From Mya arenaria (taxonomy: Eukaryota; Mollusca; Bivalvia; Myida; Myidae): a stretch of DNA of 64,000 nucleotides. Every line of letters begins with the position of its first letter. Position 1 is the stretch's first letter. The stretch covers positions 8,907,117 through 8,971,116 of the forward strand of contig NC_069125.1 in assembly GCF_026914265.1 (NCBI RefSeq). Direction: 5' to 3'. Shown in pieces: positions 12,648 through 27,600 of this stretch. The translations under genes were made by a program, and so were the position numbers. Under the pieces are notes generated by a model, which was not told the origin of the DNA, ran no database searches, and saw only the letters and a list, made by a program, of their open reading frames with translations.

Positions 12648-15600
12648 CTGAAACATGTGTAAAGAACACTATTAGTTCAGGGCCATTTTGGTAACCTTCT
12701 AGCCGCACTACCTGTTATGGCCAGTGTATGTGTTTATAGCTATCAATAAATAATAAACAGCAGGTTGGATAAGGCTTTTTAAAGGATTTTCAGTATCCTA
12801 CTACCGAGTTCAAACGTTTAAACAACCGTTAACAGTAACATTAAACATTTAAATGTTGACAACTGTTGTTTATATGTAATATAAAACCCGCAAGTTTTAA
12901 TTGTATACAGTGGTGTAATGGATATGGTCACATACTGCAGACAGAGTACTGAAGCTCGATTTATGCTGTCAGTGGAAAAAAAAATCTAATATCTTTGTTA
13001 TCATTACACAAACATTTTTTTTAAACTTTTATATTTTATCATAATAAAACAGTCGTATATGTGTCTTAGTAAGTTGATATTAATTACGATGGTTTATGGG
13101 TGAATAAATCTACAGGGTAATATATCCTTGTTTAAGTGGGTTGTAAAAACAACAAAACGTAGGATAGGGGTAATCCTGAACCGAGGTGTGTGATTTAACA
13201 TATGCGGCAGAGGCTTCTAGCAGGAGCTACATACCAAAAATATAGGCTCTGCGAAATGCGCTTTTTGAAATGATAAGTTAAAACTTAATTTACCTCTGAC
13301 GGATTATAAGAGCAAATTTGTGGTGGCACCATACACATATTTTTGAAAATCTCTTCAACATGGTTTGGTGATACAATGTCAGCCACATCGTTGTCCTGAA
13401 AGTCAATTTTTGCAACATTCCGAATTTGGGCAATCAGTTCTCTTCGAGCTATCCAAGCTGATGAAGCCTGTTCAAGAGATTTAATCTCCTTCAAATGGAC
13501 CTCTCTAGGTCCATGTTCTACTTGTATGCTAACAGCCGCAGCATAGGCCTTCAATTGATCCTCGTTTTTAACGAGGTATTTCGTAGAATCACCATCGCCT
13601 ATAATAAAGATATTTTATCTAAAATACTAAAATAGTGCAATCGGGTACTTGGTAATATCGTCACTATTGAAGAGCTATGTGAAATACATGTTTTTGACAA
13701 ATGGGAAATACACATTTTACGAAATTGCCATTATACTGATTTTAAATATGAGTAAACCATCAGAACATCATCGTGTGATCAAAGTTTCATTATAAACATA
13801 GAAGGGGTGAAGCAGATATAAACAAACAAGAACCAAAACTCGGAACATCCATACATGTATGACTGATAACAAAGTGCATTCCTATACTTTCGCCCTATAA
13901 AGTAAAAACAACACATAGCTTAAACACTTACCTAATATGTTTCTAAATAAGCTTTCCCTCAGCTTTTGCACATTTTCAAATTGATTGAGGGAGAGTAATT
14001 CACTCTTTCCTTCCCCGCCTTTTGGTGTCTTTATCTTGAATTGAACGACCACCGGAAAATGGTATCTGTAGGCCAAAATGCAGTCTTTTTCCGAAAGTTT
14101 TTGTGCTGAAAATGACGGGCGGCCAATGCTTTTCATCTCAGTAACTTTAAAGTGTTCAATATAATTTTCAATAAATGTATGCAAGGTGTTCACTGTCAGA
14201 AAGCTCCCAGTGAACAATATTTCGGCAATGTCTTTACACCTCGTACAATCTGTATGTTGGAACAGTTTCTGTTTGGTCTCGTCGGTTGCCGTGAGTGCTT
14301 TGATCAATACACCAATATACTTGCTTTCTTTTTTTCTATGGTCCACCGAAGAGGTTGTAGTCGCCGTACTACTGTTAAACTGAACGACAATTTTGTCTTT
14401 TAATGCAGCTTTTATCTCGGCATCACCATGACAACAATCCTCAAAAATGAAAACCTTCTCAACCGTTCTTAGCTTTTGTATTTCATTGCATAATTCAACG
14501 TCTTGCATCAGTTCATTTTCACTCAGTTGGAAGAAGCCCTCATTGTCATCGATAGTTGATCCTGTAACACTCTTAAGAGGATTAATTGACTGGTCTCTGT
14601 TCTCTGCATTTTCTTGTTTCGTCTGGAAACCATGGTGACCCGAATACACCACTATAAGAGTTTTGAGGTTCTGCATGCTTATTTTTTTAAAGGCACTCTG
14701 AACTTTGCTCCACATCGTATTGTCTTCCTTGCCTAATTCATTTGGTGTAACAACTTCAATGCTTTCCTCCCTGTTGATTTTGAAATAAACATTATGTTGT
14801 CGGATTGTTAATGAATTTGTTTATTTGTTATTGTAGCAAGGGTTCATGATAAAACAACAGTATTGTTTAAAGTTCGACTTTAGTGAGGTCTTTTGGTCAG
14901 ATATCCAATTTATTAAAGAAGAATGAAAGTGTATGAATACAGGTGTTCCGAATAACAATATGAAATAATGTATGCTCTGGGACAAAACATTATAGAAGCT
15001 TATTTTAGCAAAGTACAAAGCGAGGAAGCATTATGATGATGTTCGAGTTATTGCCAAGGTTTAAGAGTTTGCATTATGACAACGACTGCGACAAACTAAA
15101 AGATCTACCTGATGCACATGACTGGAACACTTCTACTTGTGATAACCTCTTTCAGTCTTTGCACATCATTGGTGAAGGTTTTAGTTACTTTTTCATTTTC
15201 GTCATTTCCTGCTATCAAAATGGCTCCCCATTTATCCCCTGGAATGCAAAATATAAAGGATATTTCATTGTTGTTCAAAAACTCATTATTGCATTGGTCT
15301 CTTCAAAAGGGTACCAGTACTGGTTTCTACCACAGACACAGACTAGCTGTTACAGCTTAGGTGAATATATTACAATATTAACAGGATCTTGGTTAGATTT
15401 ACCAGTAACATGATTTTCTGGTTCTACAATAATGAATGGAATACTGATCCCAAACCGGAAAATAAATTCCCAAACTAATTCAAATAGCTTAATTAACAAA
15501 CAGAAACTTAAAAGGGCAATTTAAGTCGCTTACCAATAAATGGCTGCAGCTTCGTTTCACAAGTGTGACAAATAATTGGATTCAAGAAGGAATTTCTCAT

Positions 15601-18600
15601 ACAAGATGCGCACACCTTGATAGGGGTAAAACACATTTCGTCATGTTTCAGAAACTCGCTTTCAGCCGCTAAAGATAAAGCACAATGTATTATTCAAACC
15701 AAATGCATCAAACCCAACTTTGAAATCCATGGTGAATTAACACAAATTTGAGATAAACTTTCTTCTCCCTTGGACAAAAAAAGGTTTTATAGTTTAGTGA
15801 GATCCCACTCTAGGTCATGTATCCCTACAGGGTACTTCAAAAGGTTATGTTATATAGTCTTTAACATCCCAACCACACACAAAACAAACTCATTTTGTTG
15901 TAGCTTCATTATACATGATCGATTATATATAAAATTATATTAGTATTATATATCTGCCACAAATTTACATTTTTGAACTTTGAATTAGAAAAATGTCACA
16001 AGTACCTAAATATCTGCTTTCACGAAGGTCAAGCATTATTTCATTTGATTTATGGTCTAGAATTTACACCAACAACTTATTTATATAGACAAGGGAATAT
16101 ATCAAGTGACAGCAAAATGTTTTCTTAAGTCTAAATGTCTTATACAGAATAGTATATATGCCTCTTGCTAAAATCCAACTCTATAAGCAATTACACAAAC
16201 CATGTATCGCCCATCTTTTTCAGGTTGATATGTAGATAACTGTGAAATTATTTATATTTGTTGGCATGGACATTCGTGGTTTTCGAAAAAGGACAATTTA
16301 ATGAGTACTTTAATTTAAGTATGGGATATCATTAATTATATAACGTTTTAGAGCACAATCATTCTGAAGAACTTCACAAAATGAACCAAAAACTCACCAG
16401 CATGATTCACTACACACACTTCGCATTCCACCTCGGATTTTCTGGTCCACTTTTCTGCACCTACCTCGCGCATTAGCACCTTTAATTTTAAAGTAAGTAA
16501 ATAACATAGACATATGTTTAACTACAACATTAAGTTATGTGTAAAAGATATATTTTAAAGTACCATATATAGCCAATAACATAAAAGTATAGAATCTTTT
16601 GAAATGTACTTCAGCAAAAATTACACTTTGCTTTCTGACTTTGACATCTTGCATTCTGATATGCACATCTTGCTTTCTTACATGTACACCTTGCTTTATT
16701 GCCTCCTTTATTCGCTATTAAGGTGGCACACGCCTAATGGGCAAGTTCTATATATATTCAGGACCTGCTGCTTAATAATATTTAGCTTTAACCTTTTTGG
16801 AACATAATGCAAAACATCAAAATGTTTAACCGTCACGGTTAAAAAATAAGGGTTTGAAATTCCCAACCACCTATTTAAGCCGTGACTGCAAGTAAGAAAA
16901 TCTTCAAAGAAGCTCATATTTATCTGTAGAAAAGAAATGAATAACATTTTAATGAAAATACTGTTTACACTTCTGTAAAAATATGATAGCTAATGAATAA
17001 AAAGAAAAACAAAGATGCTTCTGAATCGATTCTAATCGCTATCATGAAACCCTCTAAAGATATGTAGTCCTGTGCTTTACAACATAGGCAATTTAAAGCA
17101 TTAACTTTGAAGAGTTTCAAGTGGAGGTTTTCATTAGGGGTGTGCTACCGTAAGGCATCTGTATTGCTAACTTCATGTAAGCTCCTTCGTGTGTATTGAC
17201 TGGTCCAAAGTAACATTCAACGTTTGCTTATGAATAATTGTGCATGCGTATGTTTTCAGAATAGTTTTGCGGTCAATTATCAATTTCTTCATTACTCTTA
17301 GATATGATCGTGTTTAATATTCTTATTTCAAGTTTAAACATTATATAATGTACAACGACTGTAGGAAAGTTATCATAACTTATGATAAGTCACTCTCGTT
17401 GGCAAGGTGTAGCGCGAGAGGTTTTAGGGGGAAACCGGACCACCCAGAGAAAACGCACTTGTCCGACTTGGTGACCACTAACCAAACTCACATGCGCACA
17501 TGCAAGGAATCGAACCAGGGTCGGTTAAGTGAGAAGCGAGTGCGCTAACAACTGCGCTTACCGGACATTTATGTTCTTATTTTAGATATCGTTTTACCCT
17601 AGCTAGCATTATAGCTTACTTCCTGACTAACTTTCTTTCTTGCTTAGTATTCCAATTTTCAGCATGAATGACAAATTTCTGAAAGCAATTGGAAATACTG
17701 CAAAGCATTTCCGTCTGGTTGAGTATAACTTCCCGAGCCTACGCCATATGGTGTTAAAAAACGAAGATGTTTTACATTTTGCTTCGTGGCTTGTTACAAA
17801 GCGCTTGCTTGCATGTGCTCTTCGGTTATACGGAGAATGTATAGTTTCATATTGATTTGTAACAGATTATAACACCTCGAGTATTAACTTTGAAAATAAA
17901 TTGAATGGAATATAGCATGAAACTAGATGACCAATATAACTTTTAACTTTGTACTGTTGCTCAGATGACGAAGTTAAGATACAATAAGGCAAGAAGTACA
18001 AGTCAGAAAGAAAGATGTAATTGTCAGAAAGCAAGATGTAAATATAAGAAGGCAAAATGTACAAGCAAGATGTTATTTTTTGCTTTAATGCCCTCCCATA
18101 AAATTAAAGCAGTTATGCAACATTTACCACTGTATGTTTTAACACAGGACATAAGAAAAACTGTGCGCAGAATTAAATCAATTGAATGAAGGGTAAAGAA
18201 ATAATTTGTGATCAACAAAACATGCACTAACACTTCAAAAGGACACAATATGCTCTAAAACTTTAGCCTAAGTTCATTAATCAATCAAGAGCCATAATGT
18301 GTACTTAGCACGGAATGGTATTATATACCATGAATGTAAGATGGTCGTCAATAATTGTGTGAAGTATTAAGTCTATTGAATGAAGGGTATAGAAATATTT
18401 AGTACAGATCCCAACTTGCCCTAAAAAAAATTTCACACTAAATGTGTCATAAAACTTTAACCTAAGTTTCTAAGTCAATCAAGGTCCATATTTTGTATTT
18501 AGGATAATATGTAACCTCATTGTGTGATGGTCCTGAACAACTGTGTGAAGTATTTAGTGAATGACATGAATGGTATTAGAGACATAAGTGAAAACGCAAA

Positions 18601-21600
18601 CATGCCCTTACACTTTAACCGGACGCCGACGCTGGGGCGAGTAGTAACGCCTCCTTATTCTTCGAATAGTCGAGCTAAAAACAACATGAACGAATAAACT
18701 TTTATGTGAAATAGCATGAAGAAACAAAATAGCTGAAACTGGATAGCTTTTAGTTGAATAAAAAAATGTAGGTAAATGGATTGATCATGTTCAACGTATT
18801 GAAATCCTTGAACCAATTGTCAAAAGGTGTCATCCGCTGGTAGTGTTCAGACTGCCAACCAAGTATGAGGTTCCTTGGCCCAGGGATTTATCAACTGCTT
18901 CCAAATATGAGATTCTTAGACCGTGTTGCACAACAAAAGTCAAAAGTAGTCCCGACCATCCTGCCTACGAAGTTTGAGGTCCCGGATACAAGCGTTATTC
19001 AGTTATTCATTAGAAACGGATTTTCAGCCAAAAGTCACCTCGACCTTGACCCTTGACCCACTGACCTCAAAATAAAAACGTTTATCTACTGATCATGACC
19101 AACCTACCTACTAAGCTCGAGTTCCCATTGGCACTAGCTGACAGTTGACAATATTATATTTATATAATGTCTTGAGCTGAACCAATGTCTCCACATGATC
19201 TAGGTACATGCCATTGCAATACGGGTGTAGTGTAACGAACTCTTAAAAACGTTGAAAACGAGATAATAAGTATCTTCCATGGCCGAGAGTGTTAGATAGG
19301 TTCATTCCGACCCGAGCGTAGGGTGTTTTGCGGAAACGAGGCTTATCGAATTTTCGCAAAACACCCTGCGCGAGGGTCGGATGAACCTATCTAACACGAG
19401 CGGCTATGGTAGATGCTTTTTCTCCCACCTCAGTTAAACAAAATTAAATAAAATTAAATAAAAATGTATTGTTTGATGTATGTCTTTTGCGCTTAGTGAA
19501 AATAATTGCGTATGGATAAGCGATATTTCGTGGTTGTCATTGATATGCGCGCAGTGATTCAGATTATGTAATAGTAAAATCTTTAAATAGTTCTAAGGAG
19601 AGTGAAGCATTATATATTGAAAGGTGTGTAAAAACTGTTTTATGGTGACATTTGAAGCGAGAAATAATTAAATAGCGTTCTAAATATTGCTACAAGACAA
19701 GATTTCCATGATGCTACAGACGACAGTCTTCAACAAGGGAGGTAATTACAATGTGGTGACCATTAAAAAGGAGTTCCATACGGGCATTTTATCTTCGCCC
19801 GTTGGAAAGATAATAATTTCTAGCATGGTTAAATTATTGGATCTACTTATCTGACGCGGGAGAAATGAGTTTCTATGCAATTATTTGAAATAAACAAGAG
19901 CTGTCGCAAAGACAGCGCGCTCGACTATTTCGCCGCGTTTCAGTGTAAGGATTGAAAAGATTTAGCGAAAAATGCATGGATCACTGTAAAATAAGATTTA
20001 AATGTAATACATGATGTATTTGCTGAGATATTAACATAAATGTTGTTAGATGCAAAATTTTAACCAGACTAATAATAAAGGCCCAATATTTTCAATATAC
20101 AGTTATCTTGGTTATTCAAGTAGGTTGGGTGGTTGAGTACCATTTTATAACGTGTCTATGCAATACATCAAGTAGTTGCATATGTAATTACCTATGTGTG
20201 CTTACATGCAAAACCTTAATCAGAATTTCTAAGTCGCATAATAAAGGGGCAAAAATATGCAAGATAGAGTTATCTTACTTGATTATTTAAGAAGGTTGAA
20301 TGGTTGGGAGCCTGTGTATTAAGTTGTTGTTGTTGTTGTTGTTGAGTTTATAAAGGTCTGCCCGCGCCCTATAATGGCTGCATTATGGCTTGACCCCGTC
20401 ACATCCCCAAGTGTGACTTAAACAGAATTTTGAATCCAAAGGGGGAGTTTTACCCCCATCGGTTGATGGGATATTCGCCAAAGGAGTAATTTTGTACCCA
20501 AAATGCCGCGAAACCTGCGATAAATGACATCTAGAGTGGCCCCACAGCTCTGAATATTGGATATGGTTTCATTGCTCTAGTCTTAACTACAGTTGTAATT
20601 TAGATATTGCGTTGTATCTTAAAAAAACATTTACGTGTAAGAATGGTATTTTTCGAGGATGGGCAAGACTCGCGATCAGTTCATTGACAAGAAAGTGTTG
20701 TGAGAACAGGACTTTTCGCCCACTACATGAATTTATATTTCTAATATATATATGAACTGACCACTTTGTTGTCGATGCCCAACTATTGCCACACTATTTA
20801 ATTATTGAAACTTCTTCAAGACCAGACAGTGCGTTAACATTACTTATTTTCCCTACATGTTTTTTAAGTGTTCATGTACATATACAAAGAGGGTTACTAT
20901 GGTTTATTTCTTTTTAAACAAACAATTAAAATAATAATAATATAAAGTTTTTTTGTTTTTTTGTTTTTGTTTTTTTGTTTTTTTTTAATGTGTATTAAGT
21001 TTCAATGCAATACATGATGCAATACATGATGTATTTGCTATTGACTTAAAAGTGGTTACATGCAAAACCTTAACCAGAATTTCTATGTCGAATAAAAAAG
21101 GGCCATTGTTTGAATTTTACTTCATTAATTAAGTAGGTTAGAAAGTTGGGAATACATATCTAAAGTTTCAATGCAATAAATGATGTATTTGCTGAGATAT
21201 TGACTTAAATGTGGTTACATGCAAAACCTTACCAGAATTTCTAAGTGGAATAATAAAGGGCAATTATTTTGCATTCAATGTAAACTAGAGTTATCTAACT
21301 TGGTTAATTAAGTACGTTGGATGGTTGAGTACCATTGTATAACGTGTTACTGCAATACATTAAGTAATAGCTGAGATATAAACATATGTGTGCTTTCATG
21401 CAAAACCTTAATCAGAATTTCTAAGTCAAATAATAGAGGCCCATTATTTGCATTAAAAACAAAGTAGAGATATTTAACTTGGTTAATTCAGAAGGTTGGA
21501 TGGTTGAGTACCGTTGTATAAAGTCTCAATGCAAAAACATCAATAGTTGTTGAGATATTAACCTATGTGTGCTTACATGCAAAACCTTAACCAGAATTTC

Positions 21601-24600
21601 ACAAGTCAAATAATAATGGCCAATCATTTGCATTAAATTCAAATAAGTGTTATCTAACTTCATTCATTTAGTAGGATAGATAGTTGGGAATACATATCCA
21701 AAGTTTCAATGCAATAATTGATGTACTTACTGAGATAATGACTTAAATGTGCTTAAATGCAATACCTTAACCAAACTGTGACGCCGACTCCGACGCTTGG
21801 GTGAGTAGTATAACTCTCCTTATTCTTCGAATAGTCGAGCTAAAAAATGTTGCATATAGTTTAGCATTTAGATTTGACCTCGTGACGTATTGTTTGACCC
21901 AACGTTACCCAGTTTTAAACTAAGACAAGAGGGCCAAGTTGGCCCTATATCGCTCAACTGAGTAAAACTTTGTGCTATTGAATTGTTGATAATTAGAGGG
22001 CAATAACAGGGATTTGACTTCTCTGATATATTATGCCAATTCACTTTCTCACCAAATTTTGTGATGATTGGACAAATGCTTAAAAAAGTTATTAATAGGA
22101 CAAGAGCATTTTAATGTTATTTCTATAATTAAAGCGCAATAACTCTCTAGTAAGTACAGCAATTTTTCTAATTATCAAACACGTTCATACACATTCTGAC
22201 CAAATTTGTCATAATTGGACAAAGGGTTCAAAAGTAATTGATCGGACTACATACTGGATGGTGCCTGTCTGCCGTTCCATTCACCTTAGGTGGAACTAGT
22301 ATACATCCAGTTTTTTAAACAGGCGTGTAAAAACATGACAAATATGTATTTGTTTAAAAAGATACCAAGGACAATAACTCTTACAATATTAAGGTTGGAT
22401 TCATATAACTCCTCACAAAAATATCACAATTTTCTGTGAATAAGTTAATAAAATTTGAAGTTGGTACCTTCAATGATTTTAAAACAATAAAATAACAATA
22501 AAAAAACCAGATGACCCATATTCAAACTTGACTTAAAAATTATCAAAACAACCTTTTTGACAAATATCCAGGATATTTGGGTTAAAAATGTTACCTCTAG
22601 AGTGTTAACAAGGTTTTTCTATATTTGTGCTCTGTGACCTAGTTTTTGATCCCAGATGACTCATATTCGAACTTGAGCTAGAAATCATCGAAAAAACCTC
22701 TCTGACAAATTTCCAGGATATTTGGGCTGAAAATGTCACCTCTAGAGTGTTTACAAGGTTTGTCCATATTTGGGCTCTGTGACCAAGTTTTTGACCCCAG
22801 ATGACCCATATTCGAGCTTGAACTAGAAATCATCGAAACAACCTTTCTGACAAATTTCCAGGATATTTGGACTGAAAAAGTAGCCTCTAGAATGTTAACA
22901 AGATTTTCCTATTTCCGGGTCATGTGGCCTAGTTTTTCATCCCAGATGAACCATATTCGAACTCCTCCGAGTAATTACTGGGACAAACATCCTGACCAAG
23001 TTTCGTGACAATTGATGCAAACATGTGACCACTAGAGTTTTAGCAAACTATGTGTGGACGGACGACGAACGACGGACTATGGTGAGCTAAAAGGTCAATT
23101 ATTCTAATAAAGTTTCATGAAATTTGACCAGGAATATTCCAGAATATAGCCCCCAGAGTATTCACAATGACTTTCTAAGATTTGACAAAGTTTACCCGTG
23201 TGAGGTAGTTTCGAACTGATCTAAAATTTCATCGAGGGAAATAGTCCGATTAAATTTCATGAACATTGGAGCGGATATATGTCCTCTGTTTGTTCGATCT
23301 AAGATTTGACCTAATGACCAAACATTTTGCATCACTTTAAATGTCTATAAACATTATACCAAGTACAATTTCATAAGAGACCTAGGTTCTGACATCACGT
23401 GACACAGATTTAACTGGTCAATGATTTCGACAAGAAAATATTCTGATTAAGTTTCATAAATATTGGATCAAATATATTCACCCTTTAGTATGTTTCAAAG
23501 AACTTTTTCTTAGATTTGACCTAGTGACCTATATTCTGACCCCATATGACCAACATATAAAATGCGATGAGATCAAGTGTTATATATCATTCAAATCTGT
23601 TTTTTTTATAATCTGACCAAATATTGCTATGATATGGTTCGGGATTATTTTTTGGACGTAATGTTTGATCACATGACACCCAGATTGAAATTTGCCCAAG
23701 AGTATATCAAAGGAAAATATCCGATAAAGTTGGACAACTATTTGACCAAATAAACTGATTGGTGTGTGTTCCAAAAAATAATTCTAAGATGTGAACTTGT
23801 GATCTAGTTTTAACCCCATGTGACCCATTTTTTGCGAGCAGTTGAGACATGATCAAGGGAAACTGACCAAGTAATCTGAACATTATCTATTAAATCCCTA
23901 CCAAAATATTATTCCGATAATATGGTTCCAGACAAAACACCTATTAGATTACATCTAGAGACCAATTTATCACATGTGACCCAATCTTAAATCTAAACAA
24001 CAGTTCATAAAGTCGGATGAATATTGAACCAAATACTGCTTTTTGTTTTTTAAAGATTATTCTAATATTTGACACAGTGACCAATTCTTTTAACCCATGT
24101 GAATATCTTTTACAAGCGGTCGAAATTTACCAAGGGAAAAGTTCTGGATAAGTGTTAACACCTTCTGACTTATTTCTTCCAATATGTGGTTTCATATAGA
24201 AAAGTCGGACGGACAAAAGAACGGAAGGAAGGTTTGACGGACGGGCGGACTGACGGACGGAAAGAAGGAAGATCGGACAACGCCAAAACAATATACTCCT
24301 CCCGAAACCTTCGGTTCGGCGGAAGATACAAAGCTGAATATATTTCTTACCTCCAGCTCTTTAAGCATATCAGAAATCTGGAATGTTTTTCCTAACGTAT
24401 GCTGTCTCGGGCTTTCAACACAACTGTCGGCTAAATCCAGTATGACTTTCCTAACCCGCTTATTTTTCCAAATCGCTTCCTTTAAAAAAACATCAATGAA
24501 CCATTTGGAAGCTGTAACGTATTTAATTTTTGCATTTAGAAACACAATACAATAGAAGAAATTGGATGTTATAAGATTTGGAAATTGTAATGTTTTTTAC

Positions 24601-27600
24601 AAACTGTCAACTATGATATCTAAGCAACAAGCGATTGTTTATCCGTAAAACATATGTCTCCCCGTCTTCCGCATGCCAACTGTACAAAAACTTTGACGAA
24701 GTTCTAAAGACATATTATATGAAAAAGATCTGTCGTAGGACAACGCGCTCGATTATACGCCATTTTTTTCCATTTTTTTAAAAGTGATCCTGAAATTGAC
24801 CCTGAGGGCGCTTAACGCAATCCAAAAAAGGTCTCCATAAACTCTTCCTTTATACCAATGTAGTCGTATAATGTCAAGCCTAGCTTAATTTATTCAGAAC
24901 CGACCGTTTTTTATTTTTAGTAACAATAAACATGACCCCAGGGGCCAAAAGAACAGTGCCATGAATGTTCACCATAAACACTTCCTTTATACCAAGTTTG
25001 GTTATAATAAGTAAATCCTGACCTTAGTAGTTCAGTACCAACCGTTTTTCTAATTCTAGCAACAGTTACCTTGACCTGAAACCTAGGGGTACCAAACGCA
25101 GCCTCATTTCTTCCTGTATACCAAGTTTGGTTGCAATATATCAACCCTATTTAAAGGCATTCAGTACCAACCGTCTTTTTATACTTGTCTTTACTGTGAC
25201 CTTGACCCCCAAGAGCCCCAAATGCAATCCTTTAAAGGTCTCCATATACTCTACTCATGTACCAAGTTTGGTCAAAACATGTCGATCCTTACTTAAGATA
25301 TTCAGTACCAACTTGTTTTCTATTTCTATGTGGGAAAGACGTTGACCTTGACTTCATGGACCCCAGACCCCATCCCATGAAAAGTCTCCATGAGGTCTAC
25401 CTTTATAACATTTTGGTCACAATATGTCCACCCTAACTAAAGTAATCAATCGTTTTTCTATTGTTAGTATCAGTGACATGACCTTGACCATTGGGGTCCC
25501 AACCCCAATCCACTGAAAAGTATCCATTAATTATTCCTATATACCTAGTTTGGTCAAATTATGACAAATCTTATTAAAGTTAAAAGTTGAAAAAACGATA
25601 CCATAGGTGATTTTGACGCAGCCCTCCCGAAAAGGTTTCACTTGGTGATCTTTTTTTATAAAAGCGTGCCTTTCAAAAGCAATAAAAAGGTCAAATAAAA
25701 AAGAAATAAAAATTCAATAGGCTCATAATTTGTATGTAGCTTTAATATGGAGTAATGTAGCCTAATTATGTGATGGCTACTGTGAAAAGTATGAAGGCCG
25801 TTAAATGAACTATACTTATCTGAGTTAAAAACTCCAAATGCCGAAGCACTTTAATCACACTTTTTAAGTCAATCAACGGCCATAATTTGCCTTCAGTATA
25901 ATATGGAGTAATGTTATTTAAATATATGATGGCCGTAATCAACTATATTGTCCTTAAACTTTAACCGGACATAATGTGCCCTAAAACTGTAACCTATGTT
26001 TCTAAGTCAATCAGAGGCCATAATTTGTATTCAGGATGATAATATTATGGTGTTATGTACCCTAATTGTAATCGACAACGATTGTATTAAGCATAAAGTC
26101 AATTGAATAAAGTACACAGAAGTTTTTAATGAAAATCCCAACTTGCCCTTGACCCGTACACAACTTGCCATTAAACTTTAACCTACGTTTCTAAGTTAAC
26201 CAGGGCAACGACACATCTGTATCCATCCATTTGGGGGCAAAAAAGCAGTTTGAGTCATAACGGCATGCGCATATGATAACAATTGTGCATTTGAGCTTAC
26301 CTTGACAATTATTACACTCAGAGTGTTGGCCCTTTAGGTACATGTGTGTATTGACACTAGCAACATATGTACGAAGTTTCAACTGGATATCTTCAATGTG
26401 TTTTACTTAGGTTATGGCAAAATTGAAGATGTATTTTTAACAATGACACCGACGCCGACACCAAGGTTATCTTTTTAAAATGTAATGTATCAAGGATTAA
26501 AGTGTCGTTGGAGACATATTGTAAAAACCGGTCATGGATTATCATTTATATTAAATATAATGTGCATGAGTTGCACAATTACCAGAAAGGAAACAGTGAG
26601 ACCTTGACAATAGAGAGGATGCAAAACACTACACATACATGTTTGTTTGCGTGTACATGTTGCTGATGGCCTTACAATTTGTTTCTCGTTCTACTTGCAA
26701 GGCAAAGACTCTTAAACTCTCGTAGAAAAAAACGCCGTTTTCGTGATGGTGTAAACTTCACTACCGTTTACCTACAGATACCTGTCCTCGATTATAACTT
26801 CTCGCTTTTAACTTCTACAAAGTACACTTACCTGGATGACGATCACATTCACACATATCCGTAGAAGAAGCATTTCGCAACCCCTCCAATAACTCAAACC
26901 TTCGTTTTGAAAACCCCCCAGATAAACTTATGAAGTGGCAATGCAGATCTGTGTACATAAATTAGTTTACCTGAATATTTTCCTTCAAAGACCATTTTGA
27001 CATAGTCTGTAGGGTACAGTTTGCAAACCTTTTAACTGGACTGATTCCAGTAAGTAGTTCTCTAATCACTGAAATACAATTAGATTTCTTCATCAATGAA
27101 TAAAAACTTCATTTTTTTACGGTCATAATATAGTCTTTGCTTCAAATATTTTAAAATAATATTTTCCACAATGACAAGCCTTGTGCATTAATAATTGTGC
27201 TGAAACATCCTGATTTGACACATTATTCATGGGCATGCGATACGGTTAGTCGCAAAATGTCCAAACTAGCTAAAATAAGTTTGGCCCTTGACCGTGACCC
27301 TAAGGAGCCCAAACGCGGTCCCATGAAAGGTCTCCATAAACGTTTCCTATATACCATGTTTGGTCACAATATGACAATCATATCTACATTTATTGAGTAC
27401 CCATCGTTTTAATTTTTAGTACCAGTACCCTTTACCTAAACCCAAGGGTCTCAAACGCAATCACATCAAAGGTCTCCATAAACACTTCCAATATAAAGTT
27501 TGATTACAATATGCAAACACTTACTTAAGATATTCAGTACCAACTGCTTTTCTATTTTTAGTTATTATGAGACTGACCTTTAGCCTAGGGCCCCAAAACG

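Noticed and set aside
14152-14638. Plus-strand frames at 14152, 14186 and 14447
   Set aside because: Antisense shadows of the caspase-like exon.
15033-15413. 126-codon plus-strand frame
   Set aside because: Overlaps exon 17 in antisense; its composition is not protein-like and the minus frame fits the caspase fold.
16708-16947. 79-codon minus frame with an acceptor at about 16920
   Set aside because: No good donor and no domain; its use would break the phase-0 join between exons 14 and 15.
22505-23000. CRISPR-like regular repeats
   Set aside because: Units are contiguous, about 146 bp and diverged, in an animal transposon; no spacers.
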